33,183 nt of DNA, from assembly GCA_964495555.1 (NCBI GenBank), contig CAZBWA010000012.1, positions 1 to 33,183 of the forward strand, read 5' to 3'. The translations under genes and the position numbers were made by a program. The notes under the pieces were generated by a model. It saw only the letters and a list, made by a program, of their open reading frames with translations. It had not been told where the DNA came from and ran no database searches. This DNA comes from VGCC01 sp964495555. GTDB taxonomy: Bacteria; Actinomycetota; Actinomycetes; S36-B12. Positions 30,142-33,183 of this stretch are shown one piece after another (positions within the stretch are counted from its first letter, which is position 1; every line of letters begins with the position of its first letter).

Positions 30142-32178
30142 TCACCTTAGGAACGCGGCGGCCACGCCGGAGTCGACCGGCACCAGCAGCCCCGTGGTGC
30201 GGGAGAACTCGTCCGAGCACAGTGCCGCCACGGCCTGGGCGACGTGCTCGGGGAGCACCTCGCGCTTGAGGATGGTGCGGTTGGCATAGAACTTCCCGAG
30301 GTCCTCCTCCTTGACCCCGTAGACGGCGGCGCGATTGGCACCCCATCCGCTGGAGAAGATGCCCGAGCCCTGCACCACGCCGTCGGGATTGATCCCGTTG
30401 ACGCGAATCCCGTACTCGCCCAACTCGGCCGCGAGCAGGCGCACCTGGTGAGCCTGGTCGGCCTTGGTGGCGCTGTAGGCGATGTTCGACGGGCCCGCGA
30501 ACACCGCGTTCTTGCTCGCGATGTAGATGATGTCCCCGCCCATGCCCTGGGCGATCATCACGCGTGCCGCGTCCCGGCTCACGAGGAACGAGCCGCGGGC
30601 CATGACGTCGTGCTGCAGGTCCCAGTCGGCGACCGTCGTCTCGAGCAGGGGCCGCGACAGCGACAGGCCCGCGTTGTTGACGACGAGGTCGATGCCACCG
30701 AAGGCCAGGCATGCCGTGCGGACCATGGCGGCGATCGCCTCCTCGGAGGAGACGTCCGCGGCGACGCCCACGGCGACGTCGCTCCCGCCGAGTTCGGCGG
30801 CCACCGCCTCGGCCTTGGCACCGTCAAGGTCAGCGATCACGACGCAGGCGCCGTCGGCGACGAGCGCACGGGCCGTGGCCAGACCGATGCCGCTGGCTCC
30901 CCCCGTGACGACCGCGATCCGAGTGGCCAGGCGCTTGGGTGCGGGGAGCCGGCGGAGCTTGGCCTCCTCGAGCTCCCAGTACTCGATGCGGAACTTCTCG
31001 GACTCGGGGATGGGCGCGTACGTGGAGAGCGCCTCGGCTCCGCGCATGACGTTGATGGCATTGACGTAGAACTCCCCCGCAACGCGCGCGGTCTGCTTCG
31101 TGGCGCCGAAGGAGAACATGCCGATTCCCGGGACGAGCACGATGGCCGGATCCGCACCGCGCATCGCCGGGCTGTCCGGGGTGGCATGCCGTGCGTAGTA
31201 CGCCGCGTAGTCGCGTCGATACTCCTCATGGAGTTCGCGCAGGCGCGCGATGACCTCGTCCAGGGGCGCCGCCGGCGGGAGGTCCAGGACCATCGGGCGC
31301 ACCTTGGTGCGCAGGAAGTGGTCCGGGCAGGAGGTCCCGAGCGCGGCCAGGCGCGGATGCTCGGCACAGCTCAGGAAGTCCAGCACCACGTCGCTGTCGT
31401 CGTAGTCCCCCACCATGCGGCGGTCCATCGACGCGAGGCCACGGATGACCGGGGCGAGTTCGGCTGCACGTCGGTGGCGTTCTGCGACCGGCAGCGGGGC
31501 GTAGTCGGGGATGGGAGCACCGAAGGGGTCGGCCTTCCCCCGCGAGGCGATGAACTCCTCCGCGCCACGGATGATGCGCAGCGAGTTCTGCTCGCACTCT
31601 TCGCTCGTCGCACCCCAGGCGGTGATGCCATGTCCCCCCAGGATGCATCCGATGGCCTGCGGGTTGCTGCGCTGGATGTCGCGGATGTCCAGCCCGAGTT
31701 GGAACCCCGGGCGGCGCCAAGGCACCCACACGACCGAGTCCCCGAAGCACTCGCGGGTGAGACGTTCGCCGTCGGCGGCCGTCGCCAATGCGATTCCCGA
31801 GTCGGGATGCAGATGGTCGACGTGGGCGCAGTCGACGAGGCCGTGCATCGCCGTGTCGATCGACGGCGCGGCACCCCCGGTCCCGTGGAGGCAGAAGGTG
31901 AAGGCGTGGACCATCTCGTCTTCACGGTCGACCCCGGGATAGACGTCGACCAGGTCGCGGAGCCGATCGAGTCGCAGGACGGACAGTCCGGCCTCCGTGA
32001 GGGTGCCCAGGTCGCCGCCGGAGCCCTTCACCCACATCAACTCGACGTCGTCACCGGAGACGGGATCGGTGTCGATGCCTTTCGCGGAGGTGTTCCCGCC
32101 TGCGTAATTCGTGTTGCGCTTGTCGCTTCCCAGGCGGTTGGACCGCGCGAGGAGGGACTGGACAGCGGAATGCGTCAT
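30142..32178 (-). CDS. rhaEW: Bifunctional rhamnulose-1-phosphate aldolase / L-lactaldehyde dehydrogenase
   Basis: A 678-residue natural fusion. Residues about 1-400 are a class II aldolase (fuculose/rhamnulose type) with 'NTNYAGGNTSAKG', the metal histidines in 'HVDHLHPDSG' (His122, His124) and His183 in 'GGHGITAWG'. Residues about 418-678 are a short-chain dehydrogenase: 'VVTGGASGIGLATA' (425-432), 'NNAG' (501-504), Ser555, Tyr568 and Lys572 ('YSATKADQ'). It splits rhamnulose-1-phosphate into DHAP and L-lactaldehyde, then oxidises the aldehyde to L-lactate. This architecture is known as RhaEW in Chloroflexus and Bacillus. It sits between rhaI and lldD, completing a rhamnose-to-pyruvate order. 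The ATG at 32178 has TAGATT eight bases upstream. Confidence 0.92.
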   Translation of the reverse strand: MTHSAVQSLLARSNRLGSDKRNTNYAGGNTSAKGIDTDPVSGDDVELMWVKGSGGDLGTLTEAGLSVLRLDRLRDLVDVYPGVDREDEMVHAFTFCLHGTGGAAPSIDTAMHGLVDCAHVDHLHPDSGIALATAADGERLTRECFGDSVVWVPWRRPGFQLGLDIRDIQRSNPQAIGCILGGHGITAWGATSEECEQNSLRIIRGAEEFIASRGKADPFGAPIPDYAPLPVAERHRRAAELAPVIRGLASMDRRMVGDYDDSDVVLDFLSCAEHPRLAALGTSCPDHFLRTKVRPMVLDLPPAAPLDEVIARLRELHEEYRRDYAAYYARHATPDSPAMRGADPAIVLVPGIGMFSFGATKQTARVAGEFYVNAINVMRGAEALSTYAPIPESEKFRIEYWELEEAKLRRLPAPKRLATRIAVVTGGASGIGLATARALVADGACVVIADLDGAKAEAVAAELGGSDVAVGVAADVSSEEAIAAMVRTACLAFGGIDLVVNNAGLSLSRPLLETTVADWDLQHDVMARGSFLVSRDAARVMIAQGMGGDIIYIASKNAVFAGPSNIAYSATKADQAHQVRLLAAELGEYGIRVNGINPDGVVQGSGIFSSGWGANRAAVYGVKEEDLGKFYANRTILKREVLPEHVAQAVAALCSDEFSRTTGLLVPVDSGVAAAFLR

Positions 32179-32186
32179 CGAACGCC

Positions 32187-32192
32187 AATCTA
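32187..32192 (-). promoter_or_regulatory. -10 element inside the rhamnose operon, before rhaEW
   Basis: TAGATT on the minus strand lies eight bases before the rhaEW ATG in the 40-base gap after rhaI. No Shine-Dalgarno is visible, so an internal near-leaderless promoter is possible. Confidence 0.4.
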
Positions 32193-32218
32193 CGTGGGAG
32201 GGATGGTGCAGTGGTCGG

Positions 32219-33183
32219 TCAGGCTCCCCATCCGGCCTGGTCGCCGCCGATGCGCTCGCTCACGATGCGCTCGGCGTAGCCGGATGCGAGGTAGGAGGCC
32301 ATGGGATCGGCCATCGCACCGTGGGTCGACCGCCACTGCGCGACGGCACCTCGCACATCCGTGTTGTAGGCATCCATGAGAATGGCGTTCGCTCCAAGCA
32401 CGTCACCGGCCAGTTGGGCCGCGGTCAGTGCCGCCTGATCGACGATCGCAGCCTTGGCAACCGACTCCTGGACGTTCATGATGGAACGGATCTGCCCGGG
32501 GATCTTCGGCTCGATGTTGTGGCACTGATCGAGCATGTAGGCGATGCCCGAGCGCGGATCGATGGCGTCGGCCTTCACCACCTCGTGCATGATCCGGAAC
32601 AGTTGGAATGGGTCTGCGGCCCCCACCATGAGGTCGTCATCCGCGTAGAAGCGTGAATTGAAGTCGAACGCTCCGAGCTTGTCCTCGCGCAGGAGGAACG
32701 CGACGATGAATTCGATGTTCGTGCCCGGGGCGTGGTGACCGGTATCGACGACCACCTTGGCTTTGGGTCCCAGCTTGAGACAGTGGGCGTACGAGACACC
32801 CCAGTCGGGGATATCGGTCGTGTAGAAGGCGGGCTCGAAGAGTTTGTACTCGAGCACCATGCGCTGCCCGTCGCCGAGGCGCGCGTACACCTCCGCGAGG
32901 GACTCGAAGAGACGGTCCTGTCGCGCGCGGATGTCATCCTGTCCCGGGTAGTTCGTCCCGTCGGAGAACCACAGCTTCAGGTCACGGGACCCGGTCGCGT
33001 CCAGGATGTCCACGCACTCGAGCAGGTGGTCCGTGGCCTTGCGTCGCACGCGCGCATCCGGGTGCGTGACGCTACCCAGCATGTAGTCGTTGTCCTGGAA
33101 GGTATTGGAGTTGACCGTGCCGATCCGAACACCCTCGTCGCGGGCGAAGTCGGACAACTTCCCGTAGTCGTCGACCTTGTCCC
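32219..33183 (-). CDS. rhaI: L-rhamnose isomerase, N-terminus cut by window edge
   Basis: The minus-strand frame runs from the right edge to a TGA at 32219, giving 321 visible residues. A TTG at 33157 is not the start, because the frame continues upstream as 'DKVDDYGK' to the edge. The segments 'GTVNSNTFQDNDYMLGS', 'KLWFSDGTNYPGQDDIRARQ', 'VLEYKLFEPAFYTTDI', 'VVVDTGHHAPGTNIE' and 'FDFNSRFYADDDLMVG' match the xylose-isomerase-like RhaI family (Pseudomonas stutzeri-type L-rhamnose isomerase), with the Glu, Asp and His metal ligands in these strands. It converts L-rhamnose to L-rhamnulose. It is the most upstream visible gene of the rhamnose operon; the rhamnulokinase and transporter are not in the window. 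Confidence 0.9.
   Translation of the reverse strand, partial: DKVDDYGKLSDFARDEGVRIGTVNSNTFQDNDYMLGSVTHPDARVRRKATDHLLECVDILDATGSRDLKLWFSDGTNYPGQDDIRARQDRLFESLAEVYARLGDGQRMVLEYKLFEPAFYTTDIPDWGVSYAHCLKLGPKAKVVVDTGHHAPGTNIEFIVAFLLREDKLGAFDFNSRFYADDDLMVGAADPFQLFRIMHEVVKADAIDPRSGIAYMLDQCHNIEPKIPGQIRSIMNVQESVAKAAIVDQAALTAAQLAGDVLGANAILMDAYNTDVRGAVAQWRSTHGAMADPMASYLASGYAERIVSERIGGDQAGWGA

Noticed and set aside
30244..32379. A plus-strand open frame of about 710 codons
   Set aside because: It is antisense to the rhaEW fusion, whose aldolase and dehydrogenase motifs are intact. The plus-strand translation is compositionally shadow-like.
1..33183. tRNA, rRNA, CRISPR, insertion sequence or prophage content
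   Set aside because: No cloverleaf-like, repeat-spacer, transposase or phage-like sequence was seen on reading both strands. The region looks like stable core chromosome.

Overview
The window is GC-rich chromosomal DNA from an actinobacterium (Actinomycetota), probably a streamlined, pigmented, uncultured lineage. The assignment rests on the class II DAHP synthase, the PASTA-type Ser/Thr kinase, an actinobacterial-type phosphofructokinase, heterodimeric CrtYc/CrtYd lycopene cyclases, and a gene order recalling M. tuberculosis Rv2172c-Rv2190c (MTHFR, polyprenyl synthase, kinase, aroG, plsC, SRPBCC proteins, fadD15, NlpC/P60; order recalled from memory, not searched). About 37 protein genes fill nearly all of the 33 kb. 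No gap exceeds about 120 bases. I saw no tRNA, rRNA, CRISPR array, insertion sequence or phage gene.

Layout. 1-4249: a SOUL haem-binding protein cut by the left edge, a creatinase-like M24 protein lacking metal ligands, a zinc-ribbon protein, and a coupled minus-strand operon (PLP decarboxylase, SRPBCC, DoxX). 4271-7661: three overlapping carotenoid genes, CruF-type hydratase, GT2 glycosyltransferase and CrtD-like desaturase. 7658-8560: metF. 8624-12935: crtE, crtI, crtB, then convergent crtYc-crtYd. Together these predict a pathway from GGPP to lycopene, a monocyclic carotene, and a hydroxylated, probably glycosylated carotenoid. 12956-15344: a NadR-type ATPase and the PASTA kinase. 15348-18615: ogt, a short Ada-type protein, aroG, and a phosphofructokinase carrying the Asp104/Lys124 signature of the pyrophosphate-dependent enzyme. 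18683-22100: glycerol kinase, PlsC, esterase and a membrane protein. 22097-25666: ROK glucokinase, two unknowns, two SRPBCC proteins and a phosphoesterase. 25772-28897: acyl-CoA ligase, NlpC/P60 cell-wall hydrolase and an overlooked 58-aa Cys-rich protein. 28926-33183: an L-rhamnose module (lldD, fused aldolase/dehydrogenase, rhaI cut by the right edge) leading from rhamnose to pyruvate, with no rhamnulokinase in view.

Two architectural regularities stand out. First, many first-in-unit genes have a -10-like hexamer (TANNNT, or a weaker CANNNT) exactly six bases before the start codon and no Shine-Dalgarno, which implies leaderless mRNAs. Second, five of seven convergent gene pairs overlap by exactly four bases through their stop codons, and the other two are separated by exactly three bases, leaving no room for ordinary terminators.
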